Positions 27,901-41,872 of a DNA stretch of 64,000 nucleotides are shown here, piece after piece. A program made the position numbers and the translations under genes. This stretch comes from Aptenodytes patagonicus (lineage: Eukaryota > Chordata > Aves > Sphenisciformes > Spheniscidae), in the NCBI RefSeq assembly GCF_965638725.1, contig NC_134982.1:83032155-83096154 (forward strand), written 5' to 3'. The notes under the pieces are model-generated. The model searched no databases. It saw only the letters and a list, made by a program, of their open reading frames with translations, and was not told the DNA's origin. The stretch's first letter is position 1. Each line of letters begins with the position of its first letter.

Positions 27901-29157
27901 AAAACCCTGAATATTGCAGGGCCTGTGGTATAAGGGTTGAACCTGATGCCTGCATAAGAAACTGAAAAAAGAGCTTCTCAGGTTATAGACAGGCACTGAC
28001 ACTTTCAAAAGTCCCCTTTGAGGCACAAAGGTTTGCACTGATAACTACTGTGTATGTTTTATTGATAATGTTATGGTGAACTGACTTGGGAAATTCCAGT
28101 GCCTATTAATGTATTTTTCATTATGGCCACCGTTAAAGTTGCTTGAAACTGAAAGGGAAAAAACAAATTATTTCCCTCTACCATTTAAGTCTTCATGGTG
28201 GCAGCATGTATGCTTTATAAAAGCAGAAAACACTAATGGGAGTGTAAAAATGTGTGTTTTCAGTGAAAATGCTGCTTGGGTTTTTTTCCCCTTGGTGTGT
28301 TGGCTACTTCAAGAGAAATCTGGCATTTGTTACCATATTAGGATCAATTTTCAGATTTAACCTTGAAGTAGGAGTGTGCAATTTTTGCCTCCACTGAGAA
28401 GATTAACAGCAACAAACGCTACGCAGCAAATAAAGCTCTCAGCTATCAGTCTGTCCTCGTAAAACAACAATCCTGAAACATCAGGCTATTTTTCTTTCCT
28501 GCCAGTGCATTTTACTGAAGTAGCACGAGGTCCATTTAAGGACCATTTAGTCAAACTTAAGTATACAGAGAGCACACACAAAGCCTTTCCCCTTCAGGCA
28601 TAAGAAGGCAGCTGTGTTTAAGGATTTCTGCAAGTGAGTTAGGGGAAAAGGAGGAGAAACAAGTTTCTGTAATGTGTCAACTGAGAGGGATTTATAGGAG
28701 CACTGACCTGTTGCCCTTGAAGCTTCTAGGTGTTTTAGCTGGGAGTGAAACTCAGGCGAGCTATGCATTTCTGAAAATCCTGTTTATTTTATGTAAAAAA
28801 TGCAGGTGGCTGCAGAGAGACAAACCTTGGGTGCAGGGCTTTGCAGCTTCCAGGGCAACGGATGAAAAACCTGGCAAGAATAGCAAAGGGTTTAGGAGCA
28901 CTGCAAAGGAGAGCACGCTCAAGTCCAAAGGGTAAACCACTGGTGTGCTTTGTTGGAGGGGGCTTGGCTAATTGACTCGTGACAAAATTATCCCTTAAAA
29001 TATATATGTGCGTATTTATAGAGAAACCTAGGAAGGAGAGGGCTTCATTATTCTTCCAATAAATTGGCTGCACTCAGATTATGCTTTCTTCCCGTGTGCT
29101 GAGGCATGGCACATTCCTCTAATTTATTTCACTGTTCAAGAAGCAATAAAGCTAAGG

Positions 29158-29179
29158 TAAATAAATAAAAATAAATAAA
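29158..29179. repeat. AAAT-rich simple repeat
   Basis: TAAATAAATAAAA is followed by ATAAATAAA, forming a short imperfect (AAAT)n block. Confidence 0.85.
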
Positions 29180-29580
29180 GCTTTGAGAAGCTTGTGGCAA
29201 GCTGCTGTTCTTTTGCTTGTCAAAGCTACCTGACGTGAGTGAGAGATGTACCTTTTCTAGGTAATAGGTATGACAGTCTTTGTAATTTGACAGATCCTTC
29301 CTAAGGATTAGTGTCCACTGACTTTGTGGTTATTATGGCATCTTTTTTTAATCATGTGTAATCAACAAAGGTAAATACCAACTAAACTAAAAATAGCCGC
29401 CCTTTTGCTAAAATACACAAATAGCAAAGTCTAGAACAGAGGAAAGTCAATGACATCGACCACAACTAATTTTTTGGCTCCCAACACTTGTAGTTTTCTG
29501 AACTCACCTTTCAGATACCGTGATCAGGCAATGCAGCAAAAACTCTGCAGAATGTCTGTTTGCTCTCCTGGTGGGGATTA

Positions 29581-29608
29581 TTTCTTTCTTTCTTTTTTTT
29601 TTTTTTTT
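29581..29608. repeat. (TTTC)n and poly(T) run
   Basis: Three TTTC-like units run into an uninterrupted T run of 16 or more bases. Confidence 0.9.
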
Positions 29609-30120
29609 CCTTTGCCAGTGATTAGGTGAGAACATATTATTTACGTCAGCTCCAAAGTGCTGTTGGTAGCATCCTGATTAGTTTCTGGGGGACTGACCTT
29701 GAAAGGTGACTGTGGTATACAGCCCGAGCCTGGGTGGGGTTTAGGGCCACAGATATTGCTGGTTGGGATGTAACCCTCTCCCTTCACCGCAGTGGGGAGA
29801 AGTGTTGGAAGCTGTTGTCTAGGATTTCTTCTTTCCTGCCATGTATGTCTTCCATAACTACCTTGGACTTAATTGCCTTTGGCTGAAGGAGCTTATAAGC
29901 TGTTGGCACTAAAGCTTCTGTCCTTCTGCCCTCAAGACTCTCAACTGATGGCCTCAACAATTGACTGTGATGGGGTGTTTTGAGTTAAAATATCAGTGCT
30001 TTATAAGCCAAGACTTTCTAAATTAGTTTCTTGGGCATTTGATTCTCTGCTATTTCACTGGCAGTTTTATTTCCTGTTAGTAGCTGAGTATGGGCAGTGT
30101 TATTTTTATTAGCTTTGTGA

Positions 30121-30462
30121 TTAGTTACCGTCCTTTGCAATATGAGGTGTCTTTCTCACAATCTGATTTGGTTTCTGGCAATGCCAGGCCAAATCAGTCT
30201 CAAGTACTCCATCTGTTGATGTTTCCAGTTCATAAGAAAAAGTGACCTCATGTGGCCTATGAATTGGTGGTCTTTTCTGCTTTCGTACAAGGAAAATGTA
30301 CCACGCACTTTCTCCAGGGATATTCTTATGTGGAGCAGGAATATCCTTGAATTTTACAATAGCTTTTTTAGCAATCTGTAGCCATGGTGATAGCTTTTTG
30401 AGTATCATGATAGCTTTTTGAGTATCAATGGACTGCAAAAATTTAGCAATGTGCAGATGCAA
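30121..30462 (-). pseudogene. Possible decayed coding fragment, unrecognised
   Basis: This - strand frame of 113 codons ends at the stop at 30121-30123. The translated C-terminal 80 residues look more protein-like than other frames here: balanced charge, mixed hydrophobics and few repeats (for example IPAPHKNIPGESAWYIFLVR and KRPPIHRPHEVTFSYELE). I do not recognise the family. The initiating codon in this frame is weak (TTG), and a stop (TAG) lies a few codons further upstream. A perfect 20-bp tandem duplication at 30388-30427 falls inside and shifts the frame, since 20 is not a multiple of three. The N-terminal part would therefore be out of register with any ancestral protein. There are no flanking splice sites that I trust, and no poly(A) tail or target duplication. 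It could equally be a chance open frame. Confidence 0.2.
30388..30427. repeat. 20-bp perfect tandem duplication
   Basis: The unit TGATAGCTTTTTGAGTATCA is repeated head-to-tail without mismatch at 30388-30407 and 30408-30427. This suggests a recent slippage or duplication event. Confidence 0.97.
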
Positions 30463-33400
30463 GTCAGACCACTCCAGTTTGACCTAAATATTGTCTGCAC
30501 TGTGGGGAAAAAAGAAATCACTGAACTCCCGGCAGCTCTTTCTCAGCTTTCCTCTCAGAACAGAGGATTGAAAGGGTTTCATTTTCCCCTTCTCTACAAA
30601 GATATCTTTTTCTAAATGATATCAGTTAAAGGAATGAAAAATCCTGTATCTTCCTATAACCTTTGCCTGTCATTATATCCCTAGATGACCTTGGCTAAAA
30701 TAGCAAATTTAATCTTAAGCCAGAAATACTGTTTCAAATGGAAACTACAAACCACATGTTTAAAAGCATATTCCTTTTTCCTATCAGCCAGTCAACAAGA
30801 AAGACTCTTGCAGGTTTTGCTTTTTCCCCGACAATATTTGATAAAGGTTGGGATACCAAGGAAGGTGAAAAGCTGAGGGGAGGTTTACAATAGCATCAGG
30901 AGGATTGAGGGACACAAGTACTGTTTGCTTTCTGCACAGTTTTTTTTCTTATAATTCTTTAGGAGCCCCTGAAAATATCTTCTCCATGCTTTATTTATTT
31001 GGCCTGTCCACTGACAAGGACTGAAATTGTAAATGTCAATAACTCTGTATAGCAGTGGCCATTACATTTGTATCCAATTAAGGATCTAAAATACAACTGT
31101 AGTGTTCCTTGCAATTTGCATGGAAATTAGGGCACTAAAACTCACTCAGTGAAGTTTATTTCCCTAACTAGTTTTTTGGTTATGAACTGATCTTGGGTAC
31201 TATCCAGAGAATGCCCGTGAAACACTATTTTATTCACTCTTCAGATGAAATAAACTTGGTTAATTTATTTCTGGTCCAGTACTAGTAATAGTCTTGCTAG
31301 AACGGGTAAAGCAATTTCATACCTGTTATCAAATAATTGTATCGTAATGTTGCACTTTCCCCGCCCCGGCTTTTTTGGCATGAACAAGTGGTTGGGACAA
31401 CTAGGGTGACCTTTGTAAGCTCCAGGCTCTTTCTTCTTCTTTCCTTTACAGTGCGTGGCAGGACCGTTCCCTCCAGCACCAAGAGCGTGACCCAGAAATA
31501 ACAGTGATGGGAAAGAGCAGTGCCATCACCTCCTGAGCCTGGGCCACCCAGCTGTCCCCTCTGCCCTTTGTGGAGGAGAGGTTCAGGCAGGGGGTTGAAT
31601 TTGTCGCAGCTTAAGCCAAAATGATCAGTTTTGGCTTAGGTGTTAGAGGTCTGAGAAGTCTTAGTTTTCTTCCCTATTTTGATAACACAGCTCTATTGTT
31701 GTAGCCACGGTGGATCCCGTGCGCTCTGGCTGGCAGGTGGCTGCATGGTGTTGTCCATGCTATGGTCATTCCCTGGTTAGCCCCATCAGAGGGGATTTCT
31801 GCCACTGAAGGGTAGCCCACTCAAATAAAAAAGCAACCAGCTGAGCACAGACTTGCCGAAGCGAGGGTGCTGAGGTTGTCTTTGCAAGCGGGGTGGAAGC
31901 CAGAGCTGGGGGAGCGGAGCTGCCTGCTGCTGGGGTAGGGGGGTGAGGCTGGGGGGCTCCGGCACCCCTTCTGCAAAGCTGCACGGCTGCAAGCATGGGG
32001 CTTGCATGGGCTTGTCCTTCAGGCAAGCCAACGCTAGATGTCACACAGAGGAGGGTTATTGCATGGGGTCCTCCACTGCTTTGGAGGGGCTCTCAGTGCC
32101 AGATGTGGCGGGGGCGGCTGGGGGGAGCAGCCTGCGAGAGAGCGATTTTTTCTGTTTTATTTTATTTTTATGTATTTCAGATGCAGCTGCGGGTTAACTT
32201 GTAATAGACCAGCAGCTATACAAACGTCTGCTACTATAGCAAATAAACCCAATGCATTTCATATGTTATCCGAAGGAGAATATAATCTATTCCTGCCACA
32301 GGACCGGCAGCTGAGATCTGGTTCTCTGTTTCCAGATCTCATCTATACTTCATCATGCCTCTGTTTTAAGTAAGGTATGCTTAGGGTCATTTGAAGTGGG
32401 TAGACTGCCATTTGCAGGTGAAGATTACTTAAAATTGTGTTTTCAGACATTTGGAATTGTTGGTGGAAGTTGTCATAGAAATGCAAGCTCTTGCTGCAAT
32501 TACTGACAATGTGGAAAAGTCAAATGAACCCAGAGCTGCACTAGATGCTTCAGATAAATCACATACATTTTTTGTACACAGAGAGCTGTCTGACTCCATT
32601 TTAACTGTTCATCTTCTCTTTTCATTAATATTCTCATTCTCATGCCACATTAGGTACTGAATAGAATAATGAAAAGTTTGGGTTTGTACATCACTCTTTA
32701 TAACTTTTTCTTTTTCCTGGCTGTAAAGATCAGTAGCTTTATTAGTTAAAGTATGATCCTTAAATTTTCCCCAAATTATGTAGAATTCTACAAATCATAT
32801 TTGCAATCCTTTTATTATTTGATCTTTGGAGACTTTTTGGGGCAGGGGAGCAACTGTGTGTCTCTCATTTCTATTAAAATCACTACAGTTGCCCAGTGGT
32901 GGTGTGTGAGTTGTCCTGAAGTTCATTTGCAGAGTTTGGCTGCTTTTATTACTGAGTAATCATTTTAAATGGTTAATTGATGCCTGGGACCCTGACCCCA
33001 AAACTTTACAATCATATACTTCGTTACTCTGATCTTCAACAGAGAGAAATAGATACTGTTTTGATAACGCCATTGTCTGTTAAATTTTTAAGGTTTTGAG
33101 AAAAGAATTTATCTGTGATATGGAAGAATCTGATCCAAACAGCTTAGATGTGCTGGTAAAAGTATGCTAACTTGAAAGTGTAAGGAAAAATACCCTGTGG
33201 TGTAGGTTCACTGAGTCCTCTCCATTTGCAGGCTTCTAAAATATTTCTGGTGGCTTCCTCCAGAAAGCTAAAGCCTCCTCATTTTCTTTTTCAAGCCTCT
33301 GCAGCAACCCATGTACATCTTTCCCTGCCACCCTTCCCACCCCAGGTCTGTGAATCAGCACATGAAAAATATAAGTTTACAGTATTTGTGAAAACAGTGG

Positions 33401-35115
33401 AGTCGCCCCAACAAGAGAAAAAAAACCCCAGGTATTCTAGATTGGTCTCTGCTAGGGGTCTCTGCCGATGTGATATGTTAGCACAGATATATTATCTGAG
33501 GTGCTGTGGTACAGATGTGCTTGTTGTGAATATAACGCTTGAAGTCTGTGAAGTTCAGGGGAGATGCCTAGGCAGACTATGATTTTCCTGCTACCTGGAT
33601 TTGTAAACAGAGCTGTACAGGATAGATGTAGGAAGGTGAGTGCTTGCTCCTGCGCCTGCTGCTGAACACAGGTCTAGTGTTAACTCAATGGTTTAGAGAA
33701 AAAGTGTGTGCACAAACACAGTGATGATTGCTCGAGGCTAGGAAAAGGGCCACAGGGGGACGCTGACAAGCTCTGCATCACTGTGAGAAGGAATGGCCAA
33801 CAACCAATGTTGGAGAAAGATGAAGAATGGAGCAAACACGTTTTTCATCATTCGTACAATTACCACTGAAGCGAATGGGGACTTGTGAATTTTCTGTGGC
33901 TTGTTATTATCAAGATAATTTACAGTGTCTCAGCAAGTGACAAGTGCAAGAACCGAAGTTTGAAAGAACAACCTGCTGAGCCGTACCGCCGGCAGTAGTA
34001 CCTGAGGTGCAAGATTATGTGACCAAACATTACAAAGGTTATTCGTAAGTTATGATGTCACGTGAAAGAGCCAGGCAGTAATGTCTTTTGCCTGAGCGCC
34101 CTGCAAGAGTGTTTATCTGTCAAGTAATGTCAGCCTTTTAATAAAATAAATAATTCATGACCAGTGTTTGATGATACTAGCGCCTGGGAATTGGACACTG
34201 CATGGAATGAAATAAGGTTGTCAGCGTGAAAGGGCAGTGTTAGAGTCCAGGACGGATCAATGGAACCAGAAACACATTTCCATTTGGTTTGTAACTAAGT
34301 GATCTTTTTGGAAGCTCTAACTTTGTAAAGCTATACTTCAGTGATTGCCTTCTTCCACGATCAGTCAAGATTTGGGGTGTTTTGAGTAACCTGCAAATTA
34401 TCTTTTTTTTTTAGTTACTTCAGTGACATTTTAAATGGGGTTGATTCATGTAGTCATAAAGCAATGAAAGAACCCTGTACAACCAGTGTTCAAAGGTTAT
34501 TTTAACGTGACCAATTAGAGTTAACGGTCTATCTAGCTGTTAATGACTTTCTGTGGGATTTAGCATTTATTCCTCACCTAGATACTGGTTTCAGTCCTCA
34601 GCCCAGGAGGGATGGTCCCCAGAAGCAGTACTGAGTGCCAACGGTGCTCCTTCCGTGGGAGCCGGGGGCGAGCATCTTCCCTCGTTGTACAAAACTTTCT
34701 GCAAAGCTATTGGCAATGAAACCGCGAGGCGGTGGCCCTGGGCTCGTGTACCGAAGGCACATGCCAACCAGGTGGGGGTTATTTTCTCTTGTGCTTGCAA
34801 CACGAATCCGGCCTTGAACCAAGTACAGTCACGGTGTCACGGACTATTGCTGAGTTAGGAGAGAAACAGTCTTTTCATAAGTTGTTGACAGCTGGCCAGT
34901 ACTCTGACTTGTTTTGCATGTTTATGTTTGTGCCCAGTTGGCTGCATTCATATGGGATCACTTGAGGATCAGGTTGTAACTCTATCACGCAGCAAGTGTA
35001 ACTCTCAGTGTGAATAATGGCTTGGTTGTGCTTTGTTTTTTCCATTTTACACTGAAGAAATAAAAAGCATCTGGTGTTTTTGTTTTGTTTTCTTTTTTTT
35101 TTTTTCCTTTAGATC

Positions 35116-35136
35116 TAGAATTTTTTAAAAATTCTA
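35116..35136. repeat. 21-bp AT-rich perfect palindrome
   Basis: TAGAATTTTT and AAAAATTCTA flank a single central T, giving 10-bp perfectly complementary arms. Confidence 0.9.
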
Positions 35137-38100
35137 AAAGTTCTTGTTGGTTTGGTTAACTGTCTGGACACATTACTGAAACGCCATTTGAGCTCGGTTG
35201 CAACCCACTATTGACCAGTAATAAAAAATTGCCTGATATTAGAAACAAAATTATTTTCTTTTCCCTCTTCTCCAGAGTTATGTTTCAAATTTTTTCTTGA
35301 ATTTGGTTTATTCATAATTTTTCTAAGAAATTTTGTTATTTGGAACGTACATTTTCATTTTCCCGTTCTCTTCATGTCTTCTTTTTGCACACCCCCAGCC
35401 TTGCCCCAGACTTTTCTTAAAACCTTGATACTGACATTTTTGTTAGTATGGCAGTAAACTGGCCAAGTTGGAAACAAACCTTAATTTTAGAAATAGTGCA
35501 ATATTTTGCCCAAATAAAGTGGCATGCAGGCAGCTTAGAGCAAAAATTATCCACAATGGTATCTGCACAGTTTCTTCTGTCAGTGATATAGACCTCTAAA
35601 ACTTTCGCATGGGTTCTTATTTCTTCTAAAAACATATGTCTCCAGAGTCACTCTGCAAGACAAAAGCAGTGCGTGTATATAACTCAAAGTATTTCCGTGG
35701 AAGGTGGCATTTTAGTTTACTTTTTGTTGTTTTTCGGCAGGAAACTAAACAGTGGAGATCCCCTAGAGACCTGCCTGAAGGCCCAAGCATGCTCTAAACT
35801 GAAAGCCGTGGTATCTCACACATGGGGAGGAGCAACAGAGTTAAATGTACCTCTGGTTATACTGTATTAGAGATAGTTTATAAGGACTACAGCACTTGTA
35901 GCAAGTAACATTAAACATACAAAAAGAACATTGAGCAATTGTTTTCAATGCTTATTTGAGGCCAGTTCCCCATCTCTTCCCCCCAAACACCCTTTAAGGT
36001 CCATGGAAGTTTTCCAAGTGCGCAGTACAGGGATCATTTTTGGGAGCCACTATGGTCCAATACTGAGTGACACAAGACAGGCAGGCCTTGCTGTGCATGG
36101 TTAGGGCCAGCCTGGAAAGTGGGATCAGAGGAAGGTTTGCTGAATAAGTCTTCTTCCCTTAAGTGGGGCTGCTGTGAAAATTGGCTTTTTGTTGTTTTAA
36201 CTTGCAAGAGCAATAAAGTAATGAGTCTGTGCTGCATTTCCAGGGTGCAGCATCCTCAGTATCTCCACTCAAAACTTGTCAAATTGTGTCGAAGAGTGGG
36301 AAATGTATAGTTATTTGCAGATCTTCTGCAAGAGGAATATCTTTAATGCAATCCAAGTCAGCTTTCCATCTACTTTTCATTGACCAAATAATGCGAAGGG
36401 TTGGAATGGTGCTAAGGATCAAACCCAACATCTGGACATGCCAAATGCACCAGTCTTCCAGAGGCAAAGGTTACTTTTGCAAGCTAAAATCTCCTCCAGA
36501 GTGAAATTTGTTTATCTAAACTTTGTTTACTGTGAAATGTCTGGAAGCTAATTTTATTAGATTCTTTTTTTTTTTTTGGTAATTTGTTTAATACAAGCTC
36601 AGTTTCTTTTTCAGTCATGGAGTTAGTGAGTGAAACAGGCAAACTTCAGTAGGGTTCAAAGAGTAAAGAAGTGCATTTACTTTTTATTTATTCAAAACTG
36701 GGCATTAAATAAAATGTACTAATTATTGTACGAGTTCATGTAAAAGAAAACCCAAGTAATGAGGGGTATTAAATGTTTCTTATGAAAAAGTGGAGAGAGT
36801 GGGTGGGGGGAAAGATCCTGGCTGTGCTCTGGTGTGCTTCTCTCCTTGACCAGAGTCCCGAGCCTCCACAGACCTGGCATTTGGTCTCCGTGTTGAAAAT
36901 AGCAGCTTTCACCATCGATTAGCAGAGATCTGCACAGGCTTTCAGTGCTTTCATTTCCAAGACCTCTTGGGGGTTGCCCTGGAAAACTCCAGCTGCCCTG
37001 GAAGGAAAACAGTATGACCCCTTGACATAAATTTGACCTCCCCCAGAACATCTCAATAAGGGTGTATTTCCTCTTCATCTCTGCTGATTTCTTTGCAGGG
37101 CAGCTGCTCACTTGTGCACTGATACTTGGAGGGGGTGGTCTCACGGGCTTTTGCCTCAGTGGCAAAAATAGGGCCCAGGGTCTAGAGCTAGACCATGCCA
37201 CCATCACTTAAAGTCACTTGCGCCTTACTCTTTGAGCAGCCCCATTTAAATCAGCAAGCCTCCCCTTTCCAAAAGGAGCCACTCAGCTGCAGCGGAGGTA
37301 CATGCTCCTCCGGTGTTTTATCGCCTGCTTTACCCCAGACCCGGGTGAGCAGGGGAGATTTCAGCATTGTGGCGTGACCACAGTGGAAGTGCTACGGACC
37401 ACAGCTATTTCAAGTCCCATTTAACAGCAAAGGAAGTACAATTTGAAATGCACTGGCGGTTCAAAGGGATGAATGAACAGACCAGCCAATAAAAGGTAAT
37501 CCCCATTACTGTGCTGCAATACTGTGTTGCAGCAGAGGTGTAGCTGCGGCGGTGCGTGACGGAGGCTCGGCAGCAAAGGAGGCCTGCAAGTGTTGTACAA
37601 AGTGCTAAACTGTGAGACAAGAATTTGGATAAGACACTTTCATGACTTCGGTGATCACAGCTGTGAACTCCAGCTGAGATGCTGACAAAACTTGCTGATT
37701 TCTTGGGGAGAGGCAGTAAGCAGCAGGGCTATCTCTTCAAAAGACGTCTGGCAGTTTATCTTGAGATGTCCAGTGGATGCGGCTAAGTCAACTTTTAAGA
37801 TGAAGGGGTTAGTGATCTCTCTTTTCCCTCCTCTGTGGGCCTGAAGTCCCATCCCGTCTGATTTATGAGTTCCTGCTGGTTTCCAAATGGCCCCTGATCC
37901 TCCCTCTGAAATCTGAGACCCACAGGACCCTCCTGAAGTTTCTCTTTTGCACTCAAGGAGAGAAAAAATCAATTTCTAAGTTTTCTGATGGATGCTTTGT
38001 GCCTATCGCCCTTCTATCCCTATATATTTTCACAGAGGAGAGTGGCTATGGATTATTACATACCAGCTATCTCCTCTAGTAGGCAACATTTGGGATAACC

Positions 38101-41100
38101 TATTGTGATGCTCTTCAGTCAGATAATTGGGTTTACACTGAATCTGTTGTGGGTGCTGTGTAACTTCTACAACTGTAGTATCTCTGTGCCTGATAACAGT
38201 CTGGATGAGGCAGGGGAAAATTATTTCCATTTTACATGAGACAGAGAAGATACGGAAATGAGTTGTATAAGATGACACAGGGGTTTTGCGCTGAATAAAA
38301 TGCTTGAATCCAGCCTGTACAAAAATGAAGCGTCCTAACCGCCTACACTAACCTCTTTTCTTCACCTTAGGAGAAACCTCATTGCAAGAGGGAAGAAGAC
38401 TTACTGATCAAGTGGCAGGCAGTCACAAAAAATCAATCCAAAGTGAAGTGTTCATTGGATGGCTTCCAATGAAATTTATTGCTTGACATCTTCCTGAGAG
38501 GTTTCTTGAGAGTGTTCAAAGCTTGAAAGAAATTGATGGTGTTTGAAATTTTATAGCAGGAAGTATTAGTTGTGTGTTTTGTTTTGGGTTGGGGTTTTTT
38601 TGGTGTTTTTTTTTATAGACTGGTCCTTATTATTTCTTCTATTATCTCGGTGCTGATTGAAGTACACTGTTGTGACCTAACATCTTTGGCTGCTGTGACA
38701 TAGCTGAGCAATGGCGCTTGATGTTTTTGGCAGGAGGGATGTGGATACAGTGGCAGTACTAGAGTATGCGCTGTGTTTGAGACATCCCTCAACTTCCCAG
38801 TGAGGTCCTTTTCCTGAGTTTTGAAAGCAGTGTTTCAGGTCCCAGCATTAGGCAGGCTAAAGAAAATATCCTTTCGGTAAAAGCTGTGTGATGCTGGGGA
38901 ACTTTGTGAAAAACCTTTCCGAATCTCTGGGTCTTCCTTTTGGGAGAGGTGAGCTGGCTGGCTAGGACAGGACCTAGAGTCACTTCAAATCTATGGCCAT
39001 ACACCACCAAAGGATCTTGGGGCTGCGTGGCTTTTGGAAAGTGTTTGGTTATGTGCCATTAAATCTTGACGATATTTGTAAGGCAGCAACCTTACTTGAG
39101 ACTCTGAGGCAACTCGTGACTCCTAAAGAGTTTAAAAGACTTGTCTGTCTAAAAACCAGCTTGTTGTTGCCCATCGAGACAAACTTAGGAGATGTGGTGG
39201 GAACTTGATAGCTGGTGTCCCTTGTCCTCTGTGTTGCACATCAGTAACACTGGCTAGACTAGTCGGACACATCCATTTTGGTGCTTGTGAGTATGAAGAA
39301 ATAGTAGCTGAAACCTGAAAATGTGACTGAAATTAGATTTGTTTAAAACAAATACCACATTCTACTTTGGAGGTCTTGAATTTAGTTTTCTTAAGCAAAT
39401 TTATACGGTGTCTTTGTGGGCCTTGTCAGCAGTGCTGCTAACACAGCATGAAGCCATAACATTTAAAAAAGAGATTCCACCCTTCCCAGGACAGTGGTTG
39501 CTTTCCCTCCTAAACTCTTGACGCGATGCTGATCAAGAGGAGAACAATGATTTCTTTACTGTATTTTGTTGTGCGGTGCACTTGATACAAGATAAGCTAC
39601 CTGCAGGCACTTGTTTTGACAGTATGAGTAATAGGAATTCACTGAATTTTCAAGGCTGTAAGTTTTCTTTCACAAACGGGTGGTCTTTGCTGTCTTTCTT
39701 TGATCTGTGTCCAATTTCTGAATGCCGCTGCATTTTTGAAAGTGGCATATCTCAGCAGCTGGCACTTCAGAGTTAAGAGCTCTGTGGTTTTTAACCAAAA
39801 GATGTGAAAAACACTGCATTTCTCTGCTTTACCCCTCATTTTCTTTGTTATGATCAGTCTCTGAGAAGAATTGCCACTGTCCTTTTTCATTAAATAATCT
39901 ACTGAGCCAAAACATTATTCAGCCAAATACAGGTGCCAATGAAAACTGAGTCATATACACAATGCAATGAATCATTTGACGTTCAGCTGAGACCTTGGTC
40001 TTTAGTGCTTACAGCTGACATGTATGATTGTCCAGCACAATGACATGTTTTGCTGTGGTTTGTGTTCAAAGGTGCTTACACTCTGTGTCAGAACAATAAT
40101 ATTTAGAAGACTCGCACTGTTCTGTATAAGGTAAATCCAGACTAACACAGGTTTTGATGCTGTTTTCTTAACCCAAGTCTGCTGCATGTACTTGGAGACT
40201 TCACAAGTCTACATTGAAAATATAGCTAGGTTAAAATGCAAGCATGTACTGCCTGTGAGGTTTTGGGGAACCAGAAAGGGGATGATTCAGCCAGCAGAGC
40301 AAGCACTGGACCTAGAGTTTTTGAGGCAACTGAGCCTTCAGGGGTCCAGGCAGGAGGTGCATCCCCAAACTACGGCAGAGAACCAAAGACTGACCAAGAG
40401 CAGAAACCTGGAAACACCTGTATCCACTTCTCTGGGAACTAAAATTTGTAGGCTATATGCATCTGGGCAAGAAAATTCTGCTTTACAGTGTTGAGTTTGC
40501 CTTTAAAGATGTTGTCATTAGGCAAACTGCTGACAAGTTATCCTGGATTGTTTAGCTTAGGTTTTGTTTTTGTTTTCTGCACTCTGCCTGGAATTAGGAG
40601 CAGCCCCTGGCTGTCTCATACAGCAAGATGTTGTCAAGATGTCTGAGTGAGCACCGCTCAGATCCTCAGAGCCAAAGACAGAGCCTTTTGTGAGGGCATG
40701 GCTCAGTTTGCAGAGGTGGTGGGATTTGAGTTATTGATAAGGTGCTCTATCAGCCAACGAGCCCTGCCTTTCTGCAAGACCAGTCCTCCTAGGCACGAGG
40801 TTGTGCTGCATCACAAAGATATTTCTTCACAAAGATATGTCCATTGTGCAGGAAAATATGCCCTTGAATATCCCCAGAAAACCATTTTTCCCTGCAGTTG
40901 TTCATAATTCCAGGAAAAATGATTAAATCAGACTTAAGGACAAGCATGTGACAAATGGGCATTGTAAAAGTAGCTGCTAGGGTACATCAGCTGTGCTCAC
41001 CGTGCTGTGAAATGCACTCTGCTATCCCCTTTCTTCCTCCCTCTTTTCTTTGGCATGGGCCTGGAGATTGCTCAACCTCTGTGCAGTCTGGAACACAAAC

Positions 41101-41388
41101 CTCTGTACGAGTGCACTCCAGGATGGTAATGAGAAAAATCGTCCACAGCCAGGATGGATAAAACTGTGTACACTCTCTTCTTAGTTGTTTCAAGACCGTG
41201 CAAGAATCAGGACAACAAATCTGGAGGTGCCATCAAACAGATGAGTTTGTAGTAAACATATACTTAATGAACTGGAGAAGTTATGGGAATCCTTTTTCCT
41301 CCTTACGACAGATTCCTAAAACGGGAAGGGGGGGACACGAGAAATTTTGAGTTTGAAAAGTTCCATTGTTCTTGAAAACAGGAATTGC

Positions 41389-41408
41389 TTTTTTTTTTTT
41401 TTTTTTTT
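41389..41408. repeat. Poly(T) run, T20
   Basis: This is an uninterrupted T20 run followed by AAATAAAGC. It might be a relict poly(A) tail of a - strand insertion, but no source transcript is recognisable beside it. Confidence 0.9.
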
Positions 41409-41872
41409 AAATAAAGCATGCTGACACATGAACCTTCACCCACACCTCAACCTGATCTCTTTTCTTCCTTTCAGACTGCACTAGCTCAGTTTTCCCTGTA
41501 CAGCGGTACACGTGCTGCAGGTAGAAAAGCCATTGCAAAGAAATACCGATTCCCAAATTGCCTGTACTAGGTATGGCAACATGGATTCACTGTGGGTGAA
41601 TTAGGCTTTTATTTGGCACTTTTATGACAGTAATGGAGTTACATTGTCTGTTCCACTCAGGCCAGTTTTCCCTCCATGTACTCCATTGCAGACCTTACTT
41701 TTCATCGAGGCCCTTTCTTCTGGCCCAATCCTGGCAGATGTCCACTGTATTTTTCCCTTGGTCCTTCTGGATTCCTGACTTGGTTGGAAAGCGCCAGTGC
41801 TGGTCAGAAAGATATCAGCTGAGAAATGCCTACTGCCTTCATAAGTGCCATTAGAGCTACTTGGCTTTTTCA

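Larger units (their letters stand above)
17131..30120. other. VCAN-HAPLN1 intergenic DNA, first part; no gene recognised
   Basis: No exon with recognisable protein homology is seen on either strand. The longest open frame of the window (18440-19087, - strand) is Cys/Ser-rich low-complexity sequence and looks accidental. The stretch holds a C12 run (20240-20251), a G18 run (20408-20425), a 14-bp tandem duplication (21444-21471), an A14 run (23507-23520), an (AT)n block (24942-24963), an AAAT-rich block (29158-29179) and a T-rich run (29581-29608). A locally GC-richer patch is at about 20540-20860. Confidence 0.6.
30463..41872. other. VCAN-HAPLN1 intergenic DNA, second part; no gene recognised
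   Basis: No supported exon, RNA gene or mobile element was found. A GC-richer patch at about 31500-32150 lacks dense CpG, so it is not a clear CpG island. A 21-bp perfect palindrome lies at 35116-35136. Homopolymer T runs occur at about 36565-36577 and 41389-41408 (T20). The open frame at 36719-37207 (- strand) has no domain features. Confidence 0.6.

Noticed and set aside
36719..37207. 162-codon - strand frame
   Set aside because: It is rich in Pro/Ser from GC-richer DNA with no recognisable domain; a chance frame is more likely.
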